Shown: positions 55,187 to 63,696 of the stretch, piece after piece
Position numbering within the stretch: the first letter of the stretch is position 1
Layout of the letters: every line of letters begins with the position of its first letter
NCBI RefSeq assembly: GCF_001011155.1
Contig: NZ_CP011479.1
Span: 2,002,501-2,066,500, forward strand
Origin: Hoeflea sp. IMCC20628
GTDB lineage: Bacteria; Pseudomonadota; Alphaproteobacteria; Rhizobiales; Rhizobiaceae
Length of the DNA: 64,000 nucleotides
Direction of reading: 5' to 3'
The notes under the pieces: model-generated
Databases searched by the model: none
The model's input: only the letters and a program-made list of their open reading frames with translations
Told to the model about the DNA's origin: nothing
Made by a program: the position numbers and the translations under genes

Positions 55187-55205
55187 GACAGACCCGGAGA
55201 CTGAG

Positions 55206-55697
55206 ATGACTGTCATTTGGACACAGAACGGGATTGTTGAAAATGATCCCTGGCTTGCATCGGACAATGAGGAGGCGCCAAAGTTTCTATCGCTGACCGA
55301 AGCGCTGGAGCATGCCCAGGACAATGCACCGTTCGGTGTAGTGCTGCAGCCTGCCGAAGACGTGCGTGAACTGGCGCCGGTGCTTGACCGGTTGGCGATC
55401 ATCGCGCTGACCTTTCCGGCGTTCGCTGATGGCCGGGCTTTTTCGCAGGCCATGCTGCTGAGGGAACGACTTGGATACAATGGCGAATTGCGCGCAGCCG
55501 GCACTGTGTTGCTGGATCAGGTTCCGTTGATGCTGCGAACCGGTTTTGACAGTTTCGAGGTCACCCATGCACCAACGATTGCCCGACTGATCGAGAAGCG
55601 GTTGCCGGGCATTGATCTGCATTATCAGCCGTCAGCGGACCAGACCGTCGCCGGACAAAGCTACAGCTGGCGCCGTACGGCCACATTGAACGGCTGA
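55206..55697 (+). CDS. DUF934 domain protein
   Basis: A 163-residue protein of the DUF934 family (MTVIWTQNGIVENDPWLASD, LDRLAIIALTFPAFADGRAF, SQAMLLRERLGYNGELRAAG, TVLLDQVPLMLRTGFDSFEV). These proteins are encoded next to cysI in many alpha- and gammaproteobacteria, often called oxidoreductase-like without evidence. A role in assimilatory sulfate reduction is inferred from context. It starts 19 bases after the cysI stop, with GGAGACTGAG upstream. No cysH gene lies between them here, unlike some relatives. Confidence 0.88.
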   Translation: MTVIWTQNGIVENDPWLASDNEEAPKFLSLTEALEHAQDNAPFGVVLQPAEDVRELAPVLDRLAIIALTFPAFADGRAFSQAMLLRERLGYNGELRAAGTVLLDQVPLMLRTGFDSFEVTHAPTIARLIEKRLPGIDLHYQPSADQTVAGQSYSWRRTATLNG

Positions 55698-55711
55698 ACG
55701 GGGAGCCCACC

Positions 55712-56047
55712 ATGCATATTCATGTCACCGATCAAACTGGAACCCGCCACACGCTTGAAGCACTGGAAGGGTTCCGGGTGATGGAGATCATTCGAGACTG
55801 GGGTCTCGACATCAAGGCCGAATGCGGTGGCGCCTGCGCCTGCGCCACCTGCCATGTCCATGTCTCAGACGACTGGACCGACAGGCTCTACCCGATCGAG
55901 GCTGAAGAGGAAGACATGCTCGACCAGGCTTTTGACGTGCGCGACAACTCGCGGCTGTCTTGCCAGTTGTTGATGTCCGAGGAGCTGGACGGCCTCGAAG
56001 TGACCCTGGCACCGGGCACGGAAACCGGAGACCGCGCCGCGGCCTGA
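55712..56047 (+). CDS. Adrenodoxin-type [2Fe-2S] ferredoxin
   Basis: A 111-residue electron carrier with four Cys in the adrenodoxin pattern: Cys38-x5-Cys44-x2-Cys47 (AECGGACACATCHVHV) and Cys84 (DNSRLSCQLLM). FRVMEIIRDWGLDIKAECGG and YPIEAEEEDMLDQAFDVRDN fit the family. It starts 14 bases after DUF934 with GGGGAG upstream, so it is in the sulfite operon. It could be the electron donor for CysI, although plant-type ferredoxins are more usual. Confidence 0.9.
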   Translation: MHIHVTDQTGTRHTLEALEGFRVMEIIRDWGLDIKAECGGACACATCHVHVSDDWTDRLYPIEAEEEDMLDQAFDVRDNSRLSCQLLMSEELDGLEVTLAPGTETGDRAAA

Positions 56048-56193
56048 GGCCATTGTGCATGCCCTGTGACATTGCTTTGCGCGGATTGTGGAGGCAGATC
56101 AAGGCATCGATGTTCAGATACTGCTCGATAGAGAGACTCGGTCAACGCCGCTTTACAGTGCGTAATCAGACGTATTCAAGCCCAAATTTTCGA

Positions 56194-56829
56194 TCACAAT
56201 GTGCGCAGCAACCAGACGCGCTCCCTGACATCATGGCCCTTGAACCCGCCGGCCACACCATCCGTGGCCAAGGTTGAAATGTCGTATCGGTCGCCGTAGC
56301 GCTGGATGACTTCGTCGCTCGGGATGGAAAACGGTGGTCCGTCCAGTTGTGATTGGTCGTACTCGAAGGTGATCAGCAACTGCGGAGCATTTCCGGTGAT
56401 ATCGGCAATGTGCGGCGCGTAAGCCATGCGCATGTGTTCGGGCAGGGCGACAAGAGCCGCCCGGTCAAAGACGGCGTCGACAGCTCCGAGCACGGTCGCG
56501 GTAAGATCGAAAATATCGCCGACGAATATGTCGATGCTGTCCGCGCTGTAGTGTGTCAGCTTCCCCAGATCTGAAATGGCCGGTTCAACGCCAAGGTCTT
56601 CAAACAATTGCTCAATTGCTAGTTCGCTGAGTTCCGCGCCGGCAACCCGGTGGCCTTGGGAGAGCAGCCAGGCGATGTCGAGAGTCTTGCCGCACAGCGG
56701 AACAAAGATACGACCGTTTTCCGGCACCGCCAGAGCCGGAAAATGCGTGACCAGCAGCGGGTTGGGTTCTCTTTCATGAAAGCCGATGCGGCCGCTTTCC
56801 CAGCGGTCATGCCAAAAGCTGTGTTCCAT
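56194..56829 (-). CDS. Thiopurine S-methyltransferase-like protein
   Basis: A 211-residue SAM-dependent methyltransferase of the TPMT family. It has MEHSFWHDRWESGRIGFHER, FVPLCGKTLDIAWLLSQGHR (SAM motif) and VAGAELSELAIEQLFEDLGV, with VDAVFDRAALVALPEHMRMA and LLITFEYDQSQLDGPPFSIP. It methylates thiols, selenite or tellurite compounds in known relatives. The start ATG 56829 follows GAGAGGA. It is 11 bases downstream of lrgB on the same strand, so it may share its transcript. Confidence 0.9.
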   Translation of the reverse strand: MEHSFWHDRWESGRIGFHEREPNPLLVTHFPALAVPENGRIFVPLCGKTLDIAWLLSQGHRVAGAELSELAIEQLFEDLGVEPAISDLGKLTHYSADSIDIFVGDIFDLTATVLGAVDAVFDRAALVALPEHMRMAYAPHIADITGNAPQLLITFEYDQSQLDGPPFSIPSDEVIQRYGDRYDISTLATDGVAGGFKGHDVRERVWLLRTL

Positions 56830-56840
56830 CTTTGGTCCTC

Positions 56841-57557
56841 TCAGAAAAACAGCCGCCACAGGATCGGCAGCAGAATGGCTGTGGCCAGCGCGTTCAATCC
56901 CATGGCAAGGCCTGAGAAGGCACCGGCCAGCTCGTTGACCTGAAGTGCGCGCGCCGTGCCAATGCCGTGGCTGGCGGTGCCGAGCGCCAGTCCGCGGGCG
57001 CGCCAGTCCTTCACGCCGATCAGCGTAAGCAGCGGCGGGCCAAGGACCGCGCCCATGATGCCGGTCAGGATCACCAGCACAGCCGTCAGCGACGGCAACC
57101 CGCCCAGTTGCTCGGTGATGCCCATGGCGACAGGTGCGGTGACTGATTTCGGGGCCAGCGACATCAGCGTCTCACGGCTTGCGCCGAGAAGCCAGCCGAG
57201 GCCGACCGCCGTGCCGATGGCTGTGAGCGAGCCGCACAACAGGCTGGTGATCAGCGCCAGCGCCGAACGCCGCACCCGGTCAAACTGCCGGAAGAGTGGG
57301 ATCGCCAGCGCCACGGTTGCGGGGCCGAGCAGGAAATGCACGAATTGCGCACCCTCAAAATAGGTCTCGTAAGTCGTGCCGCTCAGGGTCAACAGGCCGA
57401 CAACGACGATCACAGCCGTCAGCACCGGATTGAGGAAGGGCTTGTGGCCGGAACGGTCGTAGAGCCACGTGCCAGCCTGGAACGCAGCAAGCGTCAACGT
57501 CAGGAACAGCAGCGGACTGGCGCTGAGATAGACCCAGACTTCCGAGATGTCAGCCAT
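56841..57557 (-). CDS. lrgB: LrgB/CidB family membrane protein
   Basis: A 238-residue LrgB family protein with about seven membrane helices. Signature segments are YFEGAQFVHFLLGPATVALA, IPLFRQFDRVRRSALALITS, SLAPKSVTAPVAMGITEQLG and GTASHGIGTARALQVNELAG. LrgAB-type pairs affect murein hydrolase export and, in some bacteria, pyruvate or glycolate transport. The gene overlaps lrgA by eight bases, so the pair is coupled. Confidence 0.92.
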   Translation of the reverse strand: MADISEVWVYLSASPLLFLTLTLAAFQAGTWLYDRSGHKPFLNPVLTAVIVVVGLLTLSGTTYETYFEGAQFVHFLLGPATVALAIPLFRQFDRVRRSALALITSLLCGSLTAIGTAVGLGWLLGASRETLMSLAPKSVTAPVAMGITEQLGGLPSLTAVLVILTGIMGAVLGPPLLTLIGVKDWRARGLALGTASHGIGTARALQVNELAGAFSGLAMGLNALATAILLPILWRLFF

Positions 57558-57918
57558 TGGGCGTGTCTCCGTCCTCAGCCGCACTGGCGCGGGCAAGCCG
57601 GCTCATCACCAGTCCGGTCACGGCGATGGTGGCCAGCGTCGAGCCGACCAGTGCCACCGAGATCGGCAGCCAATCCTGCCCGAGCAGACCAAAATGGGCC
57701 ATCACCCCGACACCGGCCGGCACGAACAAAAGTGCGAGATTTTTCAGCAAGCTGTCGGCGACGGCGCCGATCTCTTCGGGCACCCCGCCCTTGATGGCGA
57801 GCAGGGCGAACAGGATCACCATGCCGGCGACCGGGCCGGGAACCGGCAACCCCAAGAACCGGGTGATCAGTTCGCCGGCCAACTGGCAGCTGAGAATGAG
57901 GGTGAGGGCTGTAAGCAT
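57550..57918 (-). CDS. lrgA: LrgA/CidA family membrane protein
   Basis: A 122-residue holin-like protein with four membrane segments. Family marks are ALTLILSCQLAGELITRFLG, LPVPGPVAGMVILFALLAIK, SLLKNLALLFVPAGVGVMAH and SVALVGSTLATIAVTGLVMS. The start at ATG 57918 follows ACAGG; a TTG at 57939 is possible but lacks a ribosome site. It overlaps lrgB. Unlike the Gram-positive system, no LytSR genes are nearby. Confidence 0.9.
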   Translation of the reverse strand: MLTALTLILSCQLAGELITRFLGLPVPGPVAGMVILFALLAIKGGVPEEIGAVADSLLKNLALLFVPAGVGVMAHFGLLGQDWLPISVALVGSTLATIAVTGLVMSRLARASAAEDGDTPNG

Positions 57919-57993
57919 GAGCGGCAACCTGTCAAACAAGAGACGTCGGGCAGGTGAGATAGTGTCAGATTCCCGGGTCTCACCCCAGCCTCT

Positions 57994-58431
57994 TTATGAC
58001 AGTGCCCCGATGCCGGCTGCAAGCACGGCGTAGCGCCCGATCTTGCCGATCGAGACCAGCAGCAAAAACCGCCATAATGGCTCACGCATGATGCCTGCCA
58101 CCAGTGTGAGCGGATCGCCGATGATCGGAACCCAGGCAAGCAGCAGCGACCAGTAGCCGAAGCGCTGGTACTGCTGTTGCGCGCGGGCCAGTTGCGCCTC
58201 TCCGGCCGGGAACCATTTCCGGTCGCGAAACCGCTCGACGCCGCGGCCGATCAGCCAGTTGAGGACAGATCCCAGGATATTGCCGAGGCTTGCCACGGCA
58301 ATCAGCGCCACCACCGGCTGGCCGCCGGCCAGGATCAGACCGGTCAGGACGCTCTCGGATTGCGCAGGAACCAGCGTGGCTGCCAGAAAGGCAGCAAGAA
58401 ACAGGCTGGCATAAGCGAGAAGGTCGATCAT
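57994..58431 (-). CDS. YqaA-type DedA-like membrane protein
   Basis: A 145-residue membrane protein with about four helices, matching the short YqaA branch of the DedA/SNARE-associated family. It has SLFLAAFLAATLVPAQSESV, VASLGNILGSVLNWLIGRGV, RFRDRKWFPAGEAQLARAQQ and LLAWVPIIGDPLTLVAGIMR. The function is unknown; related proteins move lipid carriers. It is a lone gene upstream of lrgA on the same strand. Confidence 0.88.
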   Translation of the reverse strand: MIDLLAYASLFLAAFLAATLVPAQSESVLTGLILAGGQPVVALIAVASLGNILGSVLNWLIGRGVERFRDRKWFPAGEAQLARAQQQYQRFGYWSLLLAWVPIIGDPLTLVAGIMREPLWRFLLLVSIGKIGRYAVLAAGIGALS

Positions 58432-58538
58432 GTCGGGCGGGCCTTTGTCTGACGGGCGCGGCAATGCCGCGCCGGTCCTGCCTACAGCTCCGTGCCTATG
58501 AAGGGAACCCGATTGCCCTCATGTGATCCCGCCGGGTT

Positions 58539-58952
58539 CTATCCGCGCATACGCTCGAAAGCTGTCAAGGCTGGATCAATGGTGTCCCATGCATGGCCGC
58601 GAACGGCGTAGGTAAGCGCCTGCGGGTGGAACTGGCCGGGGTCATCAAGGCTGGTGGCTGGAACCGTAAACAGCTCCGGCATGGCGACAAAGGTCAGATA
58701 GGCCGGTGTCCCGCAGGTCGGGCAGAAGGCATGGACCTTCTCGTTGCCGCTGTCACCCGAGACTCGCCAGGTGCTGGCCTCACCCTTCACCGTCACATCG
58801 GCGCGGCTGGGAAAGGTGAGGTAGGAGCCATGCCCGGTGCCGCTTCGCTTCTGGCAATCGCGGCATTGGCAGTGGTTCTGAAAGATCGGCTCACTGCTGG
58901 TCTGATAACGGATCGCGCCGCAAGCGCATCCGCCGCTATAGGTCTTGTTCAT
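58539..58952 (-). CDS. GFA-family (Mss4-like zinc fold) protein
   Basis: A 137-residue protein of the GFA family with a Mss4-like fold. The zinc-binding Cys are YSGGCACGAIRYQ, NHCQCRDCQKRSGTGHG and HAFCPTCGTPAYL. The name derives from glutathione-dependent formaldehyde activation, which is not proven for most members. A start ATG follows the GAGGAGACTGATC stretch. It is a lone gene, and probably cytoplasmic. Confidence 0.9.
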   Translation of the reverse strand: MNKTYSGGCACGAIRYQTSSEPIFQNHCQCRDCQKRSGTGHGSYLTFPSRADVTVKGEASTWRVSGDSGNEKVHAFCPTCGTPAYLTFVAMPELFTVPATSLDDPGQFHPQALTYAVRGHAWDTIDPALTAFERMRG

Positions 58953-59033
58953 GATCAGTCTCCTCTGGTCGGTGTTGAAAATCTGAACCCGGGAAAAGTG
59001 GCGCGATGCCAAGGCCGGACAGGGGGCGCGCAG

Positions 59034-59661
59034 TCACATCCGAGGCTCAGAGCGGATTGAGCGACGGTTCAGGGCAATCACTCGGGCATGCACGCCGGCA
59101 TAGGCAGGCTTGTCGGCAAACAGCGCCATGTAATTTTCCCGCCAAAGCGTGTCGAGGATGGTCTCGGCCCTGCCATTGATGGCAGTCTGAAGCCCCTGGC
59201 GCGTCTTTGCCGTGTCATAGTCGCTGCAATAGGCAGGTGTTGACGGTTGTTGACGCCAGGAAGCTTCCAGCCTGCCGCCATCAACAGGATCAAGCCCGGT
59301 CTCATTGACCAGATCCATGACGATCTGCTTGCCCCGGGCGTCATCGCAAGCAACGGGGAGAGCCAGCCGGTTCGGGGCACCTTGGGGTCTTCCCAGTTCG
59401 GCAAGGGCGTGAAACATGATGCTGTTGAACGCCTTGAAGATCGGACGCCCGAGTTCACCTGAGACCCAAACACTTTCCGGTATACCGGCATCGATGTCCC
59501 CGATGCGGGGATCGCGTATATCGAGGTAATAATTGGCGGTGTCGATGATCACCACATCCTGGGCCACGCGAATTGGCGACCCGGACGCTGTGTCCGTTGC
59601 TGCTCCATTTTGTGACCAGGGTGCCGCCGATCTCGCCGATGCCGATGATCCCGATCTTCAC
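59034..59661 (-). pseudogene. NADP oxidoreductase (F420-dependent type), internally deleted and frameshifted
   Basis: The N-terminal Rossmann part (KIGIIGIGEIGGTLVTKWSS … RVANSRG, GTG start at 59661) and the C-terminal part (VVIIDTANYYLDIRDPRIGD … RSEPRM) lie in different frames. The junction is at about 59570. In relatives about 45-50 residues lie between them, so roughly 140 bases are missing, with a net frame change. The C-terminal part alone is a 177-residue open frame without its cofactor domain. The gene is probably dead. It is 4 bases downstream of the SRPBCC gene. Confidence 0.75.
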
Positions 59662-59665
59662 GGCC

Positions 59666-60133
59666 TCAGCCCTCGATTTTCGGCTTAGCAAAGACGTCGA
59701 TCGGCGTGCCGGTCTCCAGGTATGATTTGAGGCTCGACAGCACCACCGGCCAGCCCTTGGAGATACCGTTGGCCATGCCGCTTCCGGCTTCAAGCTCGTC
59801 ATGACTGACGGTCAGACGGACCATAGTCTCATATTCGACGATCTCGAAGGTCACCCGGCTGTGAGCCCGCGGTTCGGAGGCCTGCGAAGCATTGGCCCAG
59901 CTGATGACGAGGCGTGACGGTGGAGAAGTTTCGATGACTTCGCCGACGAGTTCGACCGTGCGCTCATCATTGGCTCGGACATGTTCCCATCTCGATCCGG
60001 GCTTCCAGTCCGACACATTCTCGTGGCCCCAGTAGCGGCTTGCGATTTCGGGTCGGGTGATGGCCTCGAACACCTTTTCAGGCGTCGAACGGATGTAGGT
60101 CACATAGACAAAGCTGGTTTTCTCTTTACTCAT
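59666..60133 (-). CDS. SRPBCC/AHSA1-family protein
   Basis: A 155-residue START-like protein of the AHSA1 group. It has FVYVTYIRSTPEKVFEAITR, PEIASRYWGHENVSDWKPGS, WEHVRANDERTVELVGEVIE and SHDELEAGSGMANGISKGWP. The hydrophobic cavity may bind a ligand, as yet unknown. Start ATG 60133 follows AAGGAG by seven bases. It overlaps the arsR stop region, and this arsR-SRPBCC pairing is common, with the SRPBCC protein under control of the regulator. Confidence 0.9.
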   Translation of the reverse strand: MSKEKTSFVYVTYIRSTPEKVFEAITRPEIASRYWGHENVSDWKPGSRWEHVRANDERTVELVGEVIETSPPSRLVISWANASQASEPRAHSRVTFEIVEYETMVRLTVSHDELEAGSGMANGISKGWPVVLSSLKSYLETGTPIDVFAKPKIEG

Positions 60134-60135
60134 GG

Positions 60136-60468
60136 TCACTCTCCTTCAAGTTCCTGTTTGAGATCGTGCAGCAGGCTCAGCCGCTGCTGTTCGAATTTGC
60201 GCACCCAGCGCTCGTAGACTTCATGCAGCGGCACCGGGTTGATGAAATGCAGCTTCTCCCGGCCGCGCTTGACCGTGCTCACCAGGTTGGCGTCCTCCAG
60301 CATCCCCAGATGCTGCGTCGCGGATTGCCGGGCCATGTCGAGGCCCTCACACAGCTCGCTCAGCGTCTGCCCGTTCTTCTCGCAAAGAAGGTCGAGCAGC
60401 AATCTGCGGGTCGGATCACCCAGCGCCTTGAATACCTTGTCCGTGTCGTTCGTCGGTTTTGTTGTCAT
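60136..60468 (-). CDS. ArsR-family transcriptional regulator
   Basis: A 110-residue winged-helix regulator: KVFKALGDPTRRLLLDLLCE, GQTLSELCEGLDMARQSATQ, HLGMLEDANLVSTVKRGREK. No metal-binding CxC pair is seen, so it belongs to the non-metal ArsR group that pairs with SRPBCC genes. Start 60468 has no ribosome site, and a TATTAT lies just 6 bases before it, so the mRNA could be leaderless. A 20-bp dyad upstream suggests autoregulation. Confidence 0.9.
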   Translation of the reverse strand: MTTKPTNDTDKVFKALGDPTRRLLLDLLCEKNGQTLSELCEGLDMARQSATQHLGMLEDANLVSTVKRGREKLHFINPVPLHEVYERWVRKFEQQRLSLLHDLKQELEGE

Positions 60469-60478
60469 AGCGGATAAT

Positions 60479-60498
60479 ATGCAGGTAAATACCTGCAT
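60479..60498. promoter_or_regulatory. ArsR-type operator dyad
   Basis: ATGCAGGTA-AA-TACCTGCAT, a perfect 9-bp inverted repeat, lies 11 bases upstream of the arsR start and overlaps the TATTAT candidate -10 element. It is the expected site of autoregulation. Confidence 0.65.
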
Positions 60499-60647
60499 GT
60501 CAAGTTGAGGAGTCCACCGAGGCAGAAGCCTTTTACCAGAGGCCTGAATCCACACAGGAAGACCTTGGCATACAGCCTGACGCCGTCCCAAAATTCACAA
60601 TAATTTCATACGAATGGAAGGGTAGGGCATCGTTCATTTAATGGTAT

Positions 60648-60685
60648 AAATAGCACGCTATGCAGTATAGCATAGCGTGCTATTT
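60648..60685. promoter_or_regulatory. MarR-type operator, 16-bp inverted repeat
   Basis: AAATAGCACGCTATGC and GCATAGCGTGCTATTT are perfect 16-bp arms separated by AGTATA. The dyad ends 16 bases before the marR start, so it probably overlaps the promoter or the 5' leader. The strength and position support autorepression by the MarR protein. Confidence 0.75.
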
Positions 60686-60701
60686 ACTGTTATAAGGAGA
60701 A

Positions 60702-61151
60702 ATGACATTCAATAAATCCCGCTCGGCCGGCGTTCTGGCCAATGAATTGGCGCGCCTCTACACAGCCGAGTTGCAAACACGAATTGCTCCCTACGGCCTG
60801 TCGCCGGCGCAGTTTCTTGTCCTGAGCGAATTGTGGAGCGAGGATGGACAGACCCAGCGTAACCTGACCGAGCGGCTTGGCGTTGAACAGGCAACGATGG
60901 CCAACACGCTGGCACGTATGCAGAGGGATCACCTGATCGAGCGAAAGCCGCATCCCGATGACGGGCGCTCGCAGCTTGTCTGCCTGACCGACGCGGCGCG
61001 TGCGCTTGAGGCGTCTGCCACTGCCGCAGCGGTGCAGGTCAACGATCGTGTGCTTGAGGGGCTGCCGCTGGCTGAACGGGAGTTGTTCTTGAGCATGCTG
61101 GGGCGTGTGGTCACAGGAATGCGGGGGCGGGATGCCATTTCGCCGCTGTAA
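60702..61151 (+). CDS. MarR-family transcriptional regulator
   Basis: A 149-residue MarR protein. Winged-helix segments are LSPAQFLVLSELWSEDGQTQ, RNLTERLGVEQATMANTLAR, MQRDHLIERKPHPDDGRSQL; the N- and C-terminal helices form the dimer. AAGGAG lies six bases before the ATG. A large dyad lies just upstream. The transporter gene 116 bases downstream may be its target. The ligand is unknown. Confidence 0.93.
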   Translation: MTFNKSRSAGVLANELARLYTAELQTRIAPYGLSPAQFLVLSELWSEDGQTQRNLTERLGVEQATMANTLARMQRDHLIERKPHPDDGRSQLVCLTDAARALEASATAAAVQVNDRVLEGLPLAERELFLSMLGRVVTGMRGRDAISPL

Positions 61152-61267
61152 TCGCCTGCTCTTGCGTCATCAAAGGGTTTCCCAACGGGTTTAATCGGAG
61201 TAGGCACGCGATGTGCCTGTTTTCGGCGCGTGTTTCCTCCTTTTTTTGCCAACCGGGACCAATCATC

Positions 61268-62182
61268 ATGGATAATATGCGCGGCATTTTGCTGATGGTT
61301 CTCGGAATGGTGGGATTCGCCGCCGAGGACATGTTCATCAAGCTGGCCGCATCGGGCTTGCCGGTGGGGCAGATATTGGTGGTTCTCGGATTTCTCGGCG
61401 CACTGGTCTTTGCCATCTATGCCCGTCTCGCTGGCACCAGCGTGTTTTCAAAAGGCTTTTTCCACCCGGCGGTGCTGCTGCGAAATCTCAGTGAAATGCT
61501 TGGCGGCCTGTGTTTTGTCACCGCATTGACGCTGATTCCGCTGGCGACGCTGACCACGATTTTGCAGGCGACGCCGCTGCTGGTCACCATGGGTGCGGCA
61601 TTGATCCTGGGCGAGGCTGTAGGCTGGCGCCGCTGGACCGCCATTCTGGTCGGCTTTGGTGGCGTATTGCTGGTCATTCGTCCGGGGCTTGAAGGATTTG
61701 AACCGGAAGTGCTGTGGGCCGTGGCGGGCGTTATCGGCCTGGCGACGCGTGATCTGGCCAGCCGCAAGGTTCCTAAAGCCATATCCTCGCTGCAACTTGC
61801 TGCCTGGGGTTTCTTTGCCGTTGGCGTGTCGGGCGCCGTACTGCTGGCCATCACTGGCGGCGCCGAAATGCCGACACTGCGTGAAGGCAGCTATCTCACC
61901 GGCGCGCTGGTGGTTGGCGTGGGCGCCTATTGGGCGCTGACCGAGGCCACCCGCATTGGCGAGATCGGTGTGGTGACGCCGTTCCGCTATGTGCGGCTGG
62001 TATTTTCCACCATCATCGGCATTCTGGTGTTTGCCGAATTCCCGGATTTCTACACCCTCGTCGGCGCCTGCATCATCATCGCCACAGGGATCTACACCAT
62101 CATGCGCGAACGCACGCGCCGCCGCCAGGAAGCCGCAAAAGCAAGGGTCTCCGCCGCCGCTCCGGGCGAAGCCATGCTGTAA
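61268..62182 (+). CDS. EamA/DMT-family transporter
   Basis: A 304-residue membrane protein with ten helices and two EamA repeats. It has GILLMVLGMVGFAAEDMFIK, FVTALTLIPLATLTTILQAT, PLLVTMGAALILGEAVGWRR and EIGVVTPFRYVRLVFSTIIG. The start at 61268 gives a short N-terminus before helix one; an earlier ATG at 61211 adds an unlike sequence. It is a likely exporter. It lies downstream of the MarR regulator in the same direction, so it may be under its control. Confidence 0.9.
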   Translation: MDNMRGILLMVLGMVGFAAEDMFIKLAASGLPVGQILVVLGFLGALVFAIYARLAGTSVFSKGFFHPAVLLRNLSEMLGGLCFVTALTLIPLATLTTILQATPLLVTMGAALILGEAVGWRRWTAILVGFGGVLLVIRPGLEGFEPEVLWAVAGVIGLATRDLASRKVPKAISSLQLAAWGFFAVGVSGAVLLAITGGAEMPTLREGSYLTGALVVGVGAYWALTEATRIGEIGVVTPFRYVRLVFSTIIGILVFAEFPDFYTLVGACIIIATGIYTIMRERTRRRQEAAKARVSAAAPGEAML

Positions 62183-62184
62183 GG

Positions 62185-62206
62185 GCAGGGCTCGCAGGAG
62201 CCCTGC
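62185..62206. terminator. Bidirectional terminator between convergent genes
   Basis: GCAGGGCTC and GAGCCCTGC form a perfect 9-bp stem around a 4-base loop, just after the transporter stop and 6 bases from the M32 stop. On the plus side TATTTTCC follows within 10 bases. It can serve both genes. Confidence 0.7.
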
Positions 62207-62211
62207 GGCGG

Positions 62212-63696
62212 CTATTTTCCGTAGCGCGCTTTCAGGTGGGCGATGAAATGGGCCGGATTGAGCGCTTCGCCGGTGGCGTTGCGCAGGATCTCCGGCGTCG
62301 AGGCGGTTGACGCCTTTGACCAGATATTGTCACGCCGCCAGGCATTGACCTGATCGAAATCACCGACCGCAATCTGCTTATCGACGTCCGGATTGGTCTT
62401 CAGGATCGCCGCCCATTGCTGCGCAGCCATCAGCGCGCCCAGCGTATAGGACGGGAAATAGCCGAACGAGCCCGACGGCCAGTGCACGTCCTGCATCGGG
62501 CCGTTTTTCGGGTCGTCGAGTGTGGCGATGCCGAGCGAGGCCTGCATCCTGGCGTCCCAGGCCTCCGGAAGATCCTTGACCTCAAGCCGGCCCGACAGCA
62601 GATCCTGCTCGAGTTCATAGCGCAGGATCACATGCAGCGGGTAGGTGACTTCGTCGGCGTCGACCCGGATCTTGCCGCGGTTGACCTGGTGTACATGAGG
62701 CAGGATATCCTCCATGGTCCAGGATTCCTTCAGATGCGCGTCGACCAGCGGCAGCGCGAAACGCCAGAAGGCAGGATTGCGGCCGATCTGCTTTTCGACA
62801 AACAGGCTCTGGCTTTCATGGATCGACATGCCGCGCGCCTTGCCCGACGGCCAATGGCTCCATTGCTTTGGCAGGTTCTGCTCATATAGCCCGTGGCCTG
62901 TTTCGTGCAGAATGCCCATCAGCGCCGACAGGAACTCGTCGGTGCGATAGCGTGTCGTCATTCGCACGTCGCTCGGCACCCCGCCGCAGAACGGATGATC
63001 CGATACCGACAGGCTGCCGTGGTTCATGTCGAACCCGACGGCCTGCATCATTGCAAGCCCGAGCGCCTTCTGCCGCTCCACCGGATAATCACCCGACAGC
63101 GCCTTGAGCGGCCGCTTGGCGAGCTTTTCTTCCTGAACCGAGAGAGCCTCGGGCACGAAGTCCACCAGGAACGTCTTGAGTTCAGAGAATACCGGGTTGA
63201 TGGCGGCAGTCCGGTTGCCGGGGTCAAATTGCTCCATCAGCGCATCATAGGGCTCAAGGCCAAGCACCTCGGCGCGCATCGCGGCTTCCTCGCGCATCAT
63301 CGCGACGACGTCCGCAAGCGCCGGCTGGAAAACGTCCCAGTCGCCACCGGGCCGTGCCTTGCGCCACAATTGCTCCGACTTCATGCTGGTCCGCATTTTG
63401 CGCTCGACGAAATCCGAGGGCAGGCAGGTCATGTTGATGTAGCTGCGCTCAAGCTCGCCGATGGCAATTTTCTGTTCTGCGCTGAGGTCTTCGGCCTCGG
63501 CGGCATCCAGCCAGTCGCGCACCTGCGGATCAGTGGCCTGACGATGATACATGCCAGACAATGTCGCCATCGCTTCAGCGCGGCTCTCGCCACCGCCTGG
63601 CGCCATGTTGGTTGCTTCATCTGTTCCCAGAATGGACAGCGCATGGTCGAGCGCGCTCAGAGCGCGGCAATGTTCATCAAGCTTGGCAAAGGACAT
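62212..63696 (-). CDS. M32 (Taq-type) carboxypeptidase
   Basis: A 494-residue metallocarboxypeptidase of the M32 family, removing C-terminal residues from peptides in the cytoplasm. The zinc motif is GILHETGHGLYEQNLP (HExxH, about residue 265), with the third ligand in SIHESQSLFVEKQIG. DHPFCGGVPSDVRMTTRYRT is the family signature. Length is normal. The start ATG 63696 follows GGAG by nine bases. It converges on the EamA transporter gene. Confidence 0.94.
   Translation of the reverse strand: MSFAKLDEHCRALSALDHALSILGTDEATNMAPGGGESRAEAMATLSGMYHRQATDPQVRDWLDAAEAEDLSAEQKIAIGELERSYINMTCLPSDFVERKMRTSMKSEQLWRKARPGGDWDVFQPALADVVAMMREEAAMRAEVLGLEPYDALMEQFDPGNRTAAINPVFSELKTFLVDFVPEALSVQEEKLAKRPLKALSGDYPVERQKALGLAMMQAVGFDMNHGSLSVSDHPFCGGVPSDVRMTTRYRTDEFLSALMGILHETGHGLYEQNLPKQWSHWPSGKARGMSIHESQSLFVEKQIGRNPAFWRFALPLVDAHLKESWTMEDILPHVHQVNRGKIRVDADEVTYPLHVILRYELEQDLLSGRLEVKDLPEAWDARMQASLGIATLDDPKNGPMQDVHWPSGSFGYFPSYTLGALMAAQQWAAILKTNPDVDKQIAVGDFDQVNAWRRDNIWSKASTASTPEILRNATGEALNPAHFIAHLKARYGK

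Noticed and set aside
57953-57984. GGTGAGA/TCTCACC inverted repeat upstream of lrgA
   Set aside because: The stem is short and the 18-base loop too long to claim an operator or terminator.
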